Assembly (NCBI GenBank): GCA_027488815.1 | Contig: JAIYAX010000012.1 | Coordinates: forward strand, 62,001-126,000 | DNA length: 64,000 nt | Source: Cytophagaceae bacterium | Lineage (GTDB): Bacteria > Bacteroidota > Bacteroidia > Cytophagales > JAIYAX01 | Direction of reading: 5' to 3' | In this document: positions 1 to 8,738 of the stretch, piece by piece | Position numbering within the stretch: the first letter of the stretch is position 1 | How the letters are laid out: every line of letters begins with the position of its first letter | Notes under the pieces: generated by a model | What the model saw: only the letters and a program-made list of their open reading frames with translations | Database searches by the model: none | What the model was told of the DNA's origin: nothing | Program-made: the position numbers and the translations under genes

Positions 1-507
1 TTCGGCAGTTTCACCCATAGAGTAGGGATGATGCAGTTTGGAAAGTGCCGGGTTGACAAATCTCCAGCCAATGGTTGTGTCGTAAATGGGGGCCGTTCTG
101 GCAAAAGCACTTTCTGCTTTGGCCATCACAAATGGAGCTCTGGTCATTGACTCAACTCCACCGGCGATGAACACCTCACCCATTCCGGCAGCAATACTTT
201 TGGTCGCATCCATGATGGCTTGCAGACCTGAAGCACATAGTCGGTTAACGGTGACACCACCTGCCGTAATGGGAACCCCTGCCAGCAGCAAAGCCATCCG
301 GGCAACATCACGGTTGTCTTCACCGGCCTGGTTGGCTGCTCCAAAAATAACGTCTTCTATGGCCTCTGAGGGTAGTTGTGGCAGGCGACTTAGCAATTCA
401 CGAATCACATGAGCGGCGAGGTCGTCCGGTCGGACAGCCGAGAGGCTTCCGCCAAATTTGCCTACAGGAGTTCGGAGTATATCAACCAGATAAGCTTGCG
501 TTTGCAT
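1..507 (-). CDS. Acetyl-CoA C-acyltransferase (thiolase), 5' part only
   Basis: The first 169 codons of a thiolase, running off the left edge of the window. The protein begins MQTQAYLVDILRTPVGKFGG. Thiolases cleave or form 3-oxoacyl-CoA with CoA. Visible are the N-terminal RTP-G-GG motif, the EDNRDVARMALLLAG segment that is close to 3-oxoadipyl-CoA thiolases (PcaF-like), and the nucleophile loop NRLCASGLQA with Cys91. The ATG at 505-507 is the only good start. It is divergent from the DUF4293 gene, with about 64 bp between them. The substrate (acetoacetyl-CoA, beta-oxidation or oxoadipyl-CoA) cannot be fixed from this half, and the catalytic His and second Cys lie outside the window. Confidence 0.93.
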   Translation of the reverse strand, partial: MQTQAYLVDILRTPVGKFGGSLSAVRPDDLAAHVIRELLSRLPQLPSEAIEDVIFGAANQAGEDNRDVARMALLLAGVPITAGGVTVNRLCASGLQAIMDATKSIAAGMGEVFIAGGVESMTRAPFVMAKAESAFARTAPIYDTTIGWRFVNPALSKLHHPYSMGETAE

Positions 508-571
508 ACGAAAGGTAGATTGAGAGCAGCACAGGTTTTCTGCTATTTTTGCGCAAGATAGCGAAAGCCCT

Positions 572-1039
572 ATGATCCAACGACCACAAACTCTACTCCT
601 GGCAGGCTCGATTGTTCTCTTGCTGGTGTCTTTGTTTCTTCCCTTTTGGCAGCTCAACTACAGCACCGGTTCGATTACGTTATTGAATGCCTGGCAACTG
701 GTGACTTCTGATGAACAGGGGATTATGGATCAGCGAGAGGTTTTTTATATTGGACTTTGTTTTATTGGCTCGATGGCCCTCTCCGGCTTTTCGATCTCTC
801 AGTTTAAGGATCGGCTGATGCAGATGAAGCTGGGATCATTGAACTCGCTACTCATAGCTTCTGGGTTGGGAATCAGCATGTACTGGGTTTATCTCACTGA
901 GCAGCAGGGTTCAGGATTACGTGGAGAATTTATGGTGGGCTTTTACCTCCCACTAGGGGCCATGTTACTCAACATCATTTCCAACCGATTGATCCGCAGA
1001 GACCAGCTGGTGGTTAAAAGCTCTGACCGGATCAGGTAA
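572..1039 (+). CDS. DUF4293 family four-helix membrane protein
   Basis: A 155-aa protein with four hydrophobic segments (about residues 8-28, 55-75, 88-108 and 119-138) and a basic C-terminus. The start MIQRPQTLLLAGSIVLLLVS fits DUF4293, a Bacteroidota family whose members usually begin MIQR-QT and have about 140-150 residues. Function unknown; inner membrane location inferred from the helices. It converges on nuoD, leaving only 14 bp between stop codons. It has no relation to complex I that I know of, although members are often near transcription/translation genes. Confidence 0.85.
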   Translation: MIQRPQTLLLAGSIVLLLVSLFLPFWQLNYSTGSITLLNAWQLVTSDEQGIMDQREVFYIGLCFIGSMALSGFSISQFKDRLMQMKLGSLNSLLIASGLGISMYWVYLTEQQGSGLRGEFMVGFYLPLGAMLLNIISNRLIRRDQLVVKSSDRIR

Positions 1040-1053
1040 GAAGTTGCAATTGC

Positions 1054-2274
1054 CTATCGGTCAACCTCGCCCATGACAAAGTCGAGCGAACCGACAATGG
1101 CCACCAAATCAGCCACTAAAGCACCTTTGGCCAAAGTGGAAAGCACAGAAAGGTTACTGAAGCTGCAACCTCTTGCTTTGCAACGAAAAGGGATATCCGA
1201 TTTGCCATCAGCCACAAAATAGTATCCCAGTTCCCCTTTAGGATTTTCAGCCCTTACATAAAGTTCCTGGGCTTTAGGCCTGATCTTTTTAGGTAACATG
1301 GCCTGAGGGTCAAAATCTCTGGTTCGGGCATAAGGGCCCATAAGGGCATCAAGGCATTGATCGATGATCCGGGCACTTTGAAAGCATTCTGCTGCCCGCA
1401 CATAATTCCGGTCCCAGCAATCTCCCGGGCTACCCTTTAGTCCTTTGCCAATGGGGATTTCAAACTCAAGCTCAGGGTAGATGGAGTATCCATCCACTTT
1501 TCTGAGGTCATAACGCAATCCACTGGCTCGAAGCATAGGTCCGGTCACACCAAAATCAATGGCCGTGCTAAGAGGCAAGTGCCCAACTCCGGCAGTGCGT
1601 TCTACAAAAATGGTGTTGTTGATGAGTAGGTCATCCAATTCTTTGAGCTTGGGCAGCAGGTAACGAATAAACGAGCGGCATTTTTCCTCAAAGCCTGGAG
1701 GAAGATCATAGAACAAGCCACCGATCCAAATGTAGTTGTAAAGCAATCGGGCACCGCTCAGCCACTCCAGCATACGCAGAATATGCTCCCGGTCACGCAT
1801 CATCCAAAGGAAAGGCGTGAAGGCGCCGATATCCATTGCATAAGTGCCTACGGCGATAAAGTGGTTGGCCAGCCGGTTGAGTTCAGCCACCAGCACCCTG
1901 ATGTATTCTATGCGCTTTGGCAAAGTTCCCTCGATTCCTATCATTCGCTCGACACCCATCACAAAGGCATGTTCGCTGTTCATTGCAGACACATAATCCA
2001 TGCGATCCACATAGGGAATGATTTGGTTGTAAGGCAATGCCTCTGCGTGCTTTTCGAAGCAGCGGTGCAAAAAACCCAGATGTGGGACCAGATCGACCAC
2101 CTGCTCACCTTCAAGCAATACCTCCAGCCTTAAAACTCCATGAGTCGACGGATGCTGAGGCCCGATGTTGATCACCATTTGATCGGAACCGATCGCTCCT
2201 GCCGGATACTTTCCCGGAGAGGAGTTTTGCAAATGTGCAGGGTTGTACTGGTATTGTATGGCGTCGGTCGGCAT
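1054..2274 (-). CDS. nuoD: NADH-quinone oxidoreductase subunit D (49-kDa type)
   Basis: 406 aa, peripheral arm subunit of complex I that helps form the quinone site next to cluster N2. The N-terminal signature GPQHPSTHGVLRLEV is present, as are the YVDRMDYVSAMNSEHAF segment and the invariant C-terminus ending DFVMGEVDR. Start chosen at the ATG at 2272-2274, two bases after the nuoC stop; a longer reading frame exists but would overlap nuoC. Last gene of a nuoA-B-C-D run. NuoC and NuoD are separate here, not fused as in enterobacteria. The next downstream gene is DUF4293 on the opposite strand, so nuoE onward is not adjacent. Confidence 0.96.
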   Translation of the reverse strand: MPTDAIQYQYNPAHLQNSSPGKYPAGAIGSDQMVINIGPQHPSTHGVLRLEVLLEGEQVVDLVPHLGFLHRCFEKHAEALPYNQIIPYVDRMDYVSAMNSEHAFVMGVERMIGIEGTLPKRIEYIRVLVAELNRLANHFIAVGTYAMDIGAFTPFLWMMRDREHILRMLEWLSGARLLYNYIWIGGLFYDLPPGFEEKCRSFIRYLLPKLKELDDLLINNTIFVERTAGVGHLPLSTAIDFGVTGPMLRASGLRYDLRKVDGYSIYPELEFEIPIGKGLKGSPGDCWDRNYVRAAECFQSARIIDQCLDALMGPYARTRDFDPQAMLPKKIRPKAQELYVRAENPKGELGYYFVADGKSDIPFRCKARGCSFSNLSVLSTLAKGALVADLVAIVGSLDFVMGEVDR

Positions 2275-2276
2275 GG

Positions 2277-2780
2277 CTAATAGATCACTTTGATACCATG
2301 ATATTGCTCCTGTTCCCGGTAATCTTTGCGCAAGGGGAAGCCAATCCAATCAGCAGGGAGCAGTATACGCCGCAGGTCAGGATGGTTTTCAAAACGAATT
2401 CCCAGCAAGTCATAAGCCTCTCGCTCATGCCAATCAGCCGCCCTCCAGATGCCGGAAAGACTTGGGATAGCCTCGGTTTCTTCCTGAGGGTCAGCAGGAC
2501 GGGCAAGACGAACTTTCAATGCCAATTGATGAGCGTAGGGAATGCTGCTCAAATGAACGACCACTTCCATTAAACCACTTTCCGGCCCCAGATCTACCCC
2601 ACTCAAGCAAGCCAGCTGATCGAAGTACAGCCCTTCGCTATGCTTAAGGGCCTGGCAAACAGCCAGGTAGTGCTCCTTGGGCACCTTAAGGGTAAATGGA
2701 TTAGTATCCGGCACGTCTTCCAGCAAGCCTTGAACCTTGCATAGCTCTTCCAAGCGAAGTTTTATTTCGGCACCCGTCAT
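2277..2780 (-). CDS. nuoC: NADH-quinone oxidoreductase subunit C (30-kDa type)
   Basis: 167 aa, peripheral arm subunit of complex I. The family hallmark is near the C-terminus: [20 protein letters not shown] followed by RRILLP-DW-G-PLRKDY, the classic 30-kDa subunit signature. The start is the ATG at 2778-2780, which overlaps the nuoB stop (ATGA), so translational coupling is likely. The open frame extends upstream into nuoB, but that part reads as out-of-frame nuoB and has no homology. Length fits unfused NuoC. Confidence 0.95.
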   Translation of the reverse strand: MTGAEIKLRLEELCKVQGLLEDVPDTNPFTLKVPKEHYLAVCQALKHSEGLYFDQLACLSGVDLGPESGLMEVVVHLSSIPYAHQLALKVRLARPADPQEETEAIPSLSGIWRAADWHEREAYDLLGIRFENHPDLRRILLPADWIGFPLRKDYREQEQYHGIKVIY

Positions 2781-3304
2781 TTGCTTTCCGTCGAAGCCTC
2801 TTGAAGTTTTCGAATTGCCAGTGGCCCTTTCAGGCTTTCTGAGCGTATTTTCTCCTGTAGTTTCATAAAGCCACCGATGAGCGCCTCCGGCCTTGGAGGG
2901 CATCCCGGCACATAAACATCCACCGGTATGATGCGATCTACCCCTTTCACGACATGGTAGCCATGTTCCCAATAGGGCCCACCACAATTGGAGCAAGAGC
3001 CCATGGAAATGACATATCGGGGCTCCGCCATTTGCTCATACAATCTTCTGACACGGTCTGCCATTTTAAAGGTCACGGTGCCGGCCACGATCATCACATC
3101 CGACTGACGGGGTGAGCCTCGTGGGAAGACTCCAAAACGGTCAAGGTCATACCCTGAGGCATAGGTACTCATCATTTCGATGGCGCAGCAGGCCAGACCA
3201 AAACCCATAGGCCAAAGGGAAGACAGCCTGGCCCAGTTCAGAAGGTCTTCTGTGGAGGTGAGCACGATACCACCGTGTTCGAATTTTTTATCCAGAAGCC
3301 CCAT
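2777..3304 (-). CDS. nuoB: NADH-quinone oxidoreductase subunit B
   Basis: 175 aa, carries the terminal iron-sulfur cluster N2 of complex I. The cysteine pattern is complete: adjacent Cys pair in [20 protein letters not shown], Cys in [11 protein letters not shown] and Cys in [10 protein letters not shown]. Sits between nuoA (2 bp gap) and nuoC (4-nt overlap). The C-terminal tail after residue about 150 is longer than the core and rich in Lys/Glu. Confidence 0.97.
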   Translation of the reverse strand: MGLLDKKFEHGGIVLTSTEDLLNWARLSSLWPMGFGLACCAIEMMSTYASGYDLDRFGVFPRGSPRQSDVMIVAGTVTFKMADRVRRLYEQMAEPRYVISMGSCSNCGGPYWEHGYHVVKGVDRIIPVDVYVPGCPPRPEALIGGFMKLQEKIRSESLKGPLAIRKLQEASTESK

Positions 3305-3306
3305 GA

Positions 3307-3774
3307 CTAGCGGTATTTAGAGTTGATGTCTTCATACAAATGCCCGGGCACAGGGCTTTTGGAAGGGGGGTTGGCTGCAACCGTTTTATTCCAACGCAGC
3401 AAACCACTTTTCCAGGCATAAAGCAATCCCAAAGCCAGCATTCCGATGAACAAAAACATTTCCGCCAGCACCACCCAGCCCCATGCAGTTGAGGCTTTGA
3501 GCAAATCAGGCTGTGCAAACACCAACGCCCAGGGAAATAGAAACAATAATTCCACCTCAAAAAGCACAAAGAGCATGGCAATCAAAAAAAATCGGATGTT
3601 AAACCGGCCCCAGGCATTGCCTACAGGCTCTTCCCCACATTCATAAGTGCTTAATTTCTCCTCATTGGGCCTGTGTGGCCGAATGAGTTTGGCTACCAAA
3701 AGGCCGATCAGAACCAATGCAGCCCCTGCCAACAAAAAGGCAAAGGCATATAGGAAAGGATTGTTTTGGCTCAT
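3307..3774 (-). CDS. nuoA: NADH-quinone oxidoreductase subunit A
   Basis: 155 aa, small membrane subunit of complex I. Three transmembrane helices (about residues 8-30, 65-88 and 98-120) with the conserved loop [14 protein letters not shown] and [19 protein letters not shown]. Start taken at ATG 3772-3774; a TTG nine bases further upstream would add three residues. A TAGTTTTG box lies only 6 bp before the ATG, implying a very short leader if used. First gene of nuoABCD. Confidence 0.95.
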   Translation of the reverse strand: MSQNNPFLYAFAFLLAGAALVLIGLLVAKLIRPHRPNEEKLSTYECGEEPVGNAWGRFNIRFFLIAMLFVLFEVELLFLFPWALVFAQPDLLKASTAWGWVVLAEMFLFIGMLALGLLYAWKSGLLRWNKTVAANPPSKSPVPGHLYEDINSKYR

Positions 3775-3780
3775 TAAAAT

Positions 3781-3788
3781 CAAAACTA
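3781..3788 (-). promoter_or_regulatory. Possible -7 box of the nuoABCD promoter
   Basis: Reads TAGTTTTG on the minus strand, an exact TAnnTTTG match for the primary sigma factor of Bacteroidota. No clear TTG/TTTG -33 element is seen at the usual distance, so this is tentative. A start this close to the ATG would give a nearly leaderless mRNA. Confidence 0.4.
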
Positions 3789-3985
3789 CAATTTAATCCG
3801 CTTTGTTGTAGGGTCGTCAGGAAGGCCTGTTGCTTTGAATTGGTGTTAGTTCATTTGACTGAGCTAAGACTGATCTGAAGGAATGCTCTCAAATTGCTGG
3901 AATTCAGTCCTAAACCCTACATGTCAGCCCGGCTTGTGGCTCATGCCCATTTTTAAACCTAAACTTCTGATTGCTACTTTTAAGC

Positions 3986-4687
3986 ATGGAGGTACACCCA
4001 GATAGCGTTTCAGCACTGGAAACAGAACGCTTGCAGATTGCTAAACTGTTGTCACATGATTTCAGAAGTCCACTTACCCAGATTTTGGGTCTGGTTCAGC
4101 TCATGCAGCTAGATCGGGATCCTGAAAACTCCCTGCAATACCTACAGAAAGTTCAAAATGCAGCCGACTCGTTGGACATGCACCTGATCAACTTAAGGGA
4201 TTATTTGCGGCTGGAACGAAGGCTTTCAGAGCTTTCAACGAATACCCTTACTTCAGTTAAAATCCTTCCGCTTCTTCAACGATGGATGAAGAGGTACGAG
4301 CGAAATCTGGAGGCGAAGCAAATCAAATTGAAATGGTTGACGATCGAAGACCTGGAGCTGCATGCCTTTCCTGACCTTATCGATGATATTTGCAGACTCT
4401 TGATCCATAATGCCGTGAAATTCACTCCCATAGGCGGTCAGATCGAGGTTAGGGTTGAGTTACCCGGCCGTATTTTGATTGAAAATGATCTGATGGAAGG
4501 CAAAATCCCTGAACTAAGTAGGATCCGACAGGCCTTTTTTCCGGCGCACAGCATGGGCTCCTCCGGTGAGCCGGGCATAGGTTTGGGCCTCTTCCTTGCG
4601 GATGCTATGGCGGAAGGCATCGGGGCAAAATTGTCGCTGGACATTGGGAATGGCCGATTTCGGGCATATCTCGAATTTCGGGTCTAA
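3986..4687 (+). CDS. Small cytoplasmic sensor histidine kinase (HisKA + HATPase only)
   Basis: 233 aa. A HisKA dimerisation helix with the H-box around SHDFRSPL (His24) starts almost at the N-terminus; the HATPase part has the N-box around HNAVKF (141-146) and the second glycine box GIGLGLFLA (197-205). No sensor domain, membrane helix or receiver is present, so the input must come from a partner. The usual DxGxG first glycine box is not recognisable (sequence IENDLMEGKI at about 165-174), which may weaken ATP binding. Start: ATG at 3986; a TTG 15 bases earlier is possible. No response regulator is adjacent, making it an orphan kinase. A TACTTTTA sequence close to the start is a weak promoter candidate. 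Confidence 0.85.
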   Translation: MEVHPDSVSALETERLQIAKLLSHDFRSPLTQILGLVQLMQLDRDPENSLQYLQKVQNAADSLDMHLINLRDYLRLERRLSELSTNTLTSVKILPLLQRWMKRYERNLEAKQIKLKWLTIEDLELHAFPDLIDDICRLLIHNAVKFTPIGGQIEVRVELPGRILIENDLMEGKIPELSRIRQAFFPAHSMGSSGEPGIGLGLFLADAMAEGIGAKLSLDIGNGRFRAYLEFRV

Positions 4688-4715
4688 GGTTGAGGGGCTG
4701 TTGATGGGAAAAAGC

Positions 4716-4723
4716 TAATTTTG
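4716..4723 (+). promoter_or_regulatory. Possible -7 box for the AsmA-like gene
   Basis: TAATTTTG matches TAnnTTTG and lies 29 bp before the ATG at 4753. A TTG at 4690-4692 is 23 bp upstream, a little far for the -33 element. Plausible, not proven. Confidence 0.45.
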
Positions 4724-4752
4724 TCACTGTTCCTAAATCGCTACCCATTCTC

Positions 4753-7719
4753 ATGAAAAAAGCCCTGTACATCTTAGCCGGAGTACTTGCTCTGTTGCTG
4801 TTGACCATGCTGGTTGTGCCTATCATTTTTAAAGATGACATCCGCAAAGCCGTCGATCAGGAATTGGATCAGGCAGTAAACGCAAAAATTTATTACAACC
4901 CGGATAAGTTCGGTCTATCCTTTTTTAAACAGTTTCCAAACCTGACCCTCAGCCTGGGAGAATTTGGTGTGGCAGGCGTAGGTGCATTTGAAGGAGATAC
5001 CCTTATTGATGTACGATCTTTTGACCTGACTATCAATCTGGCCAGCCTGTTCGGAGATCAGATCACCATTAGATCCATTACCCTGGACAAACCCTCTATA
5101 GAATTGTTGGTCCTTGCCGATGGGAAAGCAAACTGGGACATCGCCAAGCCAGACAGTACCACTACTGAAGATACTTCATCAGCACCTTCTTCTTTTTCGC
5201 TTAAAGTGCAGCGCTGGGAAATCAAAGATGCCCGAATCGTTTACAGCGACCTGCAGGGAGACATGCTGGCTCAAATTGAAAACCTCAACCATACTGGCAG
5301 CGGAGACCTAAGCGCCACCGTTTATGATCTGAAGACCTACACCCTGATCAAAGGCTTTACCTACGAAATGGCAGACACAAGGTACCTCAACAGAGCAGAG
5401 CTGGAAGCCGACCTTACCATGAACATTGACATGGACAAATCGGCCTATACATTCAAAGACAACCAGGTACGGCTGAATGATTTCAAGATGGGGTTTGAAG
5501 GTTCATTTGCCATGCCTGCTGACGGCTCTATGCAAATGGATTTGAAATTTGCAGCCAAAGAGACCGCTTTCAAAAACATACTTTCTCTGGTGCCGGGGGT
5601 TTTTATGGAAGGATTTGAAAAGATCAAGACATCCGGCAGCCTTGCCTTCGATGGCTGGGCCAAAGGAACCTATAAAGACAGCACCCAGATGCCCGGTTTT
5701 TTGCTGAATTTAAAAGTAACCGATGGGATGTTTCAATACCCTGATTTACCAGCTCCGGTCAGCAATATACAGATCGACCTGAGTACCGGTACAGAGAACG
5801 GTGACCTGCAAAAACTGACCTTGGATCTCCGTAAAGGGCATCTGGAGATGGGTAGCAACCCCATCGATATGAGCCTGAGCACGGAAGGCCTCATGCCGGT
5901 AACGGTAAATGGAAAGGTAAATGCCAAAGTCAATCTTGCCGAAGCATTAAAGGTGTTTCCGGTAGAAGGATTGAGCATGAAAGGAAATCTCGACTTAGCG
6001 GCAGAGGCACATGGTACCTACTCAGAAACCAGCATGCCTGCCTTGACCGCTGCTATCAACCTGAGCAATGGGTATGTGAAATCAGCAGACTTCCCTGCTC
6101 CTCTGGAAGATCTTCGTATGGTGGCCAAGGCAGGCAACCCTACCGGACAAAATGCTGACTTCAGAGCGACAGTTGAAGACTTTGGAATGAAGCTGGAGGG
6201 TGAAGAAATCAAAGCCAGACTTACATTCGAAAACCTGGACGACTATACCTGGGACCTGATGCTAAAAGGTGCAGCCGATCTGGAGAAAATGACTAAAATA
6301 TTTCCACTGGAAGGCATGAGCCTGAAAGGTAGGGTTCTTGCTGATATTCAGACTTCTGGCAAGATGTCAGATCTTAATGCAGGTAAGTACGAAAAGTTGC
6401 CAACCAGTGGTACCATGTCGGCTACGGGGTTTGAATTCCTGAGTGCTGACCTGCCCCAGGGATTCGGGATCACCAAAGCAAGTATGGTGTTCAATCCTAA
6501 AGAGATCAGCCTCACTGATTTCCAGGGTAGGTTGGGAAAAAGCGACCTGACGCTGAGTGGCAGCATGAGCAATTACATGGGATTTGCCCTCAGGGAGAAC
6601 GAAGTACTCAAAGGCAACCTGAATTTTTATTCCAGAAAGTTTGATGTCAACGAATGGATGGTAGAGGACAGCAGCGCCAGCAGCACAGCCGCAGAAGACA
6701 CTATGCCCATGACCGTGGTGGAGATCCCAAAAACCATCGATTTTGTATTGCAAGCCAAGATTGACCAGGTCGTATACAGCAATATGGACATCAGTAACCT
6801 GACTGGAAAGATCATCGTGAAAGATGGGACCCTGAGGCTGGAGAACAACAGATGCAATGCCCTTGGAGGCACACTGGCCATGAACGGACTGTATGATACC
6901 CGCAACATGGCAAAGCCTAATTATGATTTTGACCTGAAGATGGACCAGGTTGCCATCGCTAAAATGTATGAAAGTTTCAGCACGGTGAAAGCACTTGCGC
7001 CCATCGCCAAAGGCATGCAAGGCAATATCACCACTGACTTTAAAATCAAAGGTGACCTCGATAGCCATATGATGCCCGTGATGAGCACCCTGAGTGGAGG
7101 AGGATTGCTCAACGTGAAACAAGCAGCGATTAAAGATGTGAAACTGCTCAACAATCTGGCCGATGTGACGAAGATGAATAACTTGAGAGAAGTTTCCTTG
7201 GCCGATGTGCTGATGATGGCCGAAATCAGGGATGGCCGTGTTCATTTGAAACCCTTTGACCTCAAGGCAGGCACCACAACAGCACGTATCTCCGGAAGTA
7301 GTGGCCTTGATCAAACGCTGGACTTTGACATTCTGCTTCCGGGAGTGGCTACCGGCGCAGCTGGGCAAGCCGTAAACACCGCACTTTCAGGCTTTCTGGG
7401 AGGCCAGAAACTGGTAAGTGACAAAGTGGATATCACCCTTAAGGCCATTGGCCCCTTTAGCAACCCTAAGGTGACGATTGCCAATATAAAACCTGTGGGA
7501 GGAGCAGGAGCCAATCAGGTGGTAAATGACCAGATCAACAAAGCCAAAGCGGAGGCAGAGGCCCGCATCAGGCAGGAGCAGGAGCGCCTCAAGCGGGAAG
7601 CAGAGGACAAAGTGAGACAAGAGCAGGAGCGATTGAAGAGGGAAGCGGAGGAGCGCCTGAGAAAAGAGGCCGAAAACGCCAAGAAGAAGTTGAAAGACAA
7701 GTTTGGGATACCGAGGTAG
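4753..7719 (+). CDS. Large AsmA-family membrane-anchored protein
   Basis: 988 aa. One N-terminal transmembrane helix (residues about 4-26), then a long repetitive beta-rich region of the AsmA/TamB-like type in which sets of 'functional layer' beta strands follow each other (recurring PALTAAINLSNGYVKSADFP-like and VEGLSMKG units). These proteins sit in the inner membrane with the bulk in the periplasm and are linked to lipid transport or outer-membrane assembly; that role is known for relatives, inferred here. The last 70 residues are a highly charged coiled coil built from repeated RQEQERLKREAE units and ending KDKFGIPR. Clear full length. Monocistronic, with a possible promoter at 4716. Confidence 0.85.
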   Translation: MKKALYILAGVLALLLLTMLVVPIIFKDDIRKAVDQELDQAVNAKIYYNPDKFGLSFFKQFPNLTLSLGEFGVAGVGAFEGDTLIDVRSFDLTINLASLFGDQITIRSITLDKPSIELLVLADGKANWDIAKPDSTTTEDTSSAPSSFSLKVQRWEIKDARIVYSDLQGDMLAQIENLNHTGSGDLSATVYDLKTYTLIKGFTYEMADTRYLNRAELEADLTMNIDMDKSAYTFKDNQVRLNDFKMGFEGSFAMPADGSMQMDLKFAAKETAFKNILSLVPGVFMEGFEKIKTSGSLAFDGWAKGTYKDSTQMPGFLLNLKVTDGMFQYPDLPAPVSNIQIDLSTGTENGDLQKLTLDLRKGHLEMGSNPIDMSLSTEGLMPVTVNGKVNAKVNLAEALKVFPVEGLSMKGNLDLAAEAHGTYSETSMPALTAAINLSNGYVKSADFPAPLEDLRMVAKAGNPTGQNADFRATVEDFGMKLEGEEIKARLTFENLDDYTWDLMLKGAADLEKMTKIFPLEGMSLKGRVLADIQTSGKMSDLNAGKYEKLPTSGTMSATGFEFLSADLPQGFGITKASMVFNPKEISLTDFQGRLGKSDLTLSGSMSNYMGFALRENEVLKGNLNFYSRKFDVNEWMVEDSSASSTAAEDTMPMTVVEIPKTIDFVLQAKIDQVVYSNMDISNLTGKIIVKDGTLRLENNRCNALGGTLAMNGLYDTRNMAKPNYDFDLKMDQVAIAKMYESFSTVKALAPIAKGMQGNITTDFKIKGDLDSHMMPVMSTLSGGGLLNVKQAAIKDVKLLNNLADVTKMNNLREVSLADVLMMAEIRDGRVHLKPFDLKAGTTTARISGSSGLDQTLDFDILLPGVATGAAGQAVNTALSGFLGGQKLVSDKVDITLKAIGPFSNPKVTIANIKPVGGAGANQVVNDQINKAKAEAEARIRQEQERLKREAEDKVRQEQERLKREAEERLRKEAENAKKKLKDKFGIPR
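7540..7665 (+). repeat. In-gene imperfect tandem repeat coding for the coiled-coil tail
   Basis: About two to three units of roughly 48 bases inside the 3' end of the AsmA-like gene; each unit carries a core like caggagcgcctcaagcggga and gives the peptide RQEQERLKREAE. The copies differ at third positions, so the repeat is old enough to have drifted but is still visible at DNA level. Confidence 0.7.
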
Positions 7720-8421
7720 GGCTTTTTCAATAGCAAAGAATCAACAGCTCCTCTTAACTGAGCAAGAGTTCTGCTACTCATAAATGCCTTTCGAATAGGC
7801 TTTTGGTCTCAATCTCCGCTCCGAGAGGAAGTATCGCAGGACATTGAAAGGTATTTCTGGATTTAGATTTCGAATATCTGCAGCGGTAAACTATACCCTC
7901 GTGGTTTAATCAAAAATAAAAAACACCTGTTTTTACTCTCGTTCTTCCAAGGACGAACTGATCGTGTACTCTTGCAAGTTTAACCCATTTAAAGACAGAG
8001 AAGATAAGTTAACAGCAATCGATAGGGTTAGAATATGTAAGCTCCGTATCAGGAAAACTCAGGGAAGAAAAACCACAAATTGCTTTACTGAGATATTGAG
8101 ACAGAAATTCAAAACCCAAAAGAAAACCCTAAAGCATCTTGAGATACTGTGGGGTTTTGCGTTAATAAAATACGTATTCTCTTTACAAAGCAGGTCTGCT
8201 GATCATGATCTCTCTTCAGTCGATCACTTGATTCTCAGTACCACTTAAGGTAATGTTAGTGTTACCTGAATTCGCAAATGAATTGAACCTTACTGGTGAA
8301 GACCTTAACGTTGTTAGCACCAACAGATCCAGATACAGCGGCTGACGTAAGAACGGTATTTGATATCGCTACAAAGGAATTTTTGGGCGGTATCCTTACA
8401 ACGAGGGCGACTGGGAGCTGT
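7720..8421. other. Intergenic, no intact gene; decayed sequence
   Basis: Seven hundred bases with only low-quality open frames. A plus-strand frame of 94 codons at 7964-8248 has no coding signature and contains an imperfect hairpin (about 8133-8168, AAAACCC paired with GGGTTTT around an inner AGCATCT/AGATACT stem). At about 8250-8420 a plus-strand frame looks partly protein-like (EFANELNLTGEDLNVV, later RYPYNEGDWELFTYS) but is broken by two TGA codons; it could be a degraded gene end. I cannot name a parent for it. Confidence 0.5.
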
Positions 8422-8577
8422 TCACTTACTCCTTCTAAATTCCTCCGACCTCTTTCTAAAATACTCAATCTCTTGTTCTGGAGTCATTCCTTTGATCGTC
8501 TTTGAAATTCGATCTCGCTCTTGTCGCATGTATTTTACTGCGTCAAATTTTTTGTTGGCATTAATTTCAGTTTTCAT
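8422..8577 (-). CDS. Small 51-aa protein, antitoxin-like
   Basis: A short ATG-started frame. The product begins MKTEINANKKFDAVKYMRQE and ends with a charged helix (EIEYFRKRSEEFRRSK). It is almost all polar and charged with predicted helices, and the pattern 'FDAVKYMRQERD-IS' followed by an E/K-rich helix resembles the small helical antitoxin partners of PIN-type toxins in Bacteroidota; this is recall of a pattern, not a proven homology. No toxin is recognisable next to it: sequence upstream and downstream is decayed. It may be a surviving half of a toxin-antitoxin pair. Confidence 0.55.
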   Translation of the reverse strand: MKTEINANKKFDAVKYMRQERDRISKTIKGMTPEQEIEYFRKRSEEFRRSK

Positions 8578-8738
8578 ATTTCCATCAATTCTTTTGGTGA
8601 TCTAATTTCAAGAGTGTGAAGTCCTTCTCGCTGGTTAACAGAATGATAACCTCTAATCCTTTTAAGGTTAACGATGTGTTCGCATGTTTTACTAAAGCAC
8701 TTCTTCCTCCAAAAAGCCAGAACCAACGTTTGAACCGT
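8578..8738 (-). pseudogene. Possible degraded coding remnant upstream of the 51-aa gene
   Basis: On the minus strand a short frame ending ...LEVIILLTSEKDFTLLKLDH just before the 51-aa gene looks protein-like but has no start and no family I can assign. It might be the 3' end of a gene whose 5' part was replaced by the TfoX-N gene. Low confidence. Confidence 0.25.

Noticed and set aside
2277-2996. 239-aa version of NuoC
   Set aside because: The first 72 residues overlap nuoB out of frame and are not like NuoC; ATG at 2780 gives the family N-terminus and an ATGA overlap.
6367-7368. 333-codon open frame on the minus strand
   Set aside because: It is antisense to the AsmA-like gene, with odd composition (many His, Gln, Cys) and no domain; a shadow of a GC-biased gene.
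7964-8248. 94-codon plus-strand frame
   Set aside because: No coding pattern, no RBS, contains a palindrome; kept as noncoding.
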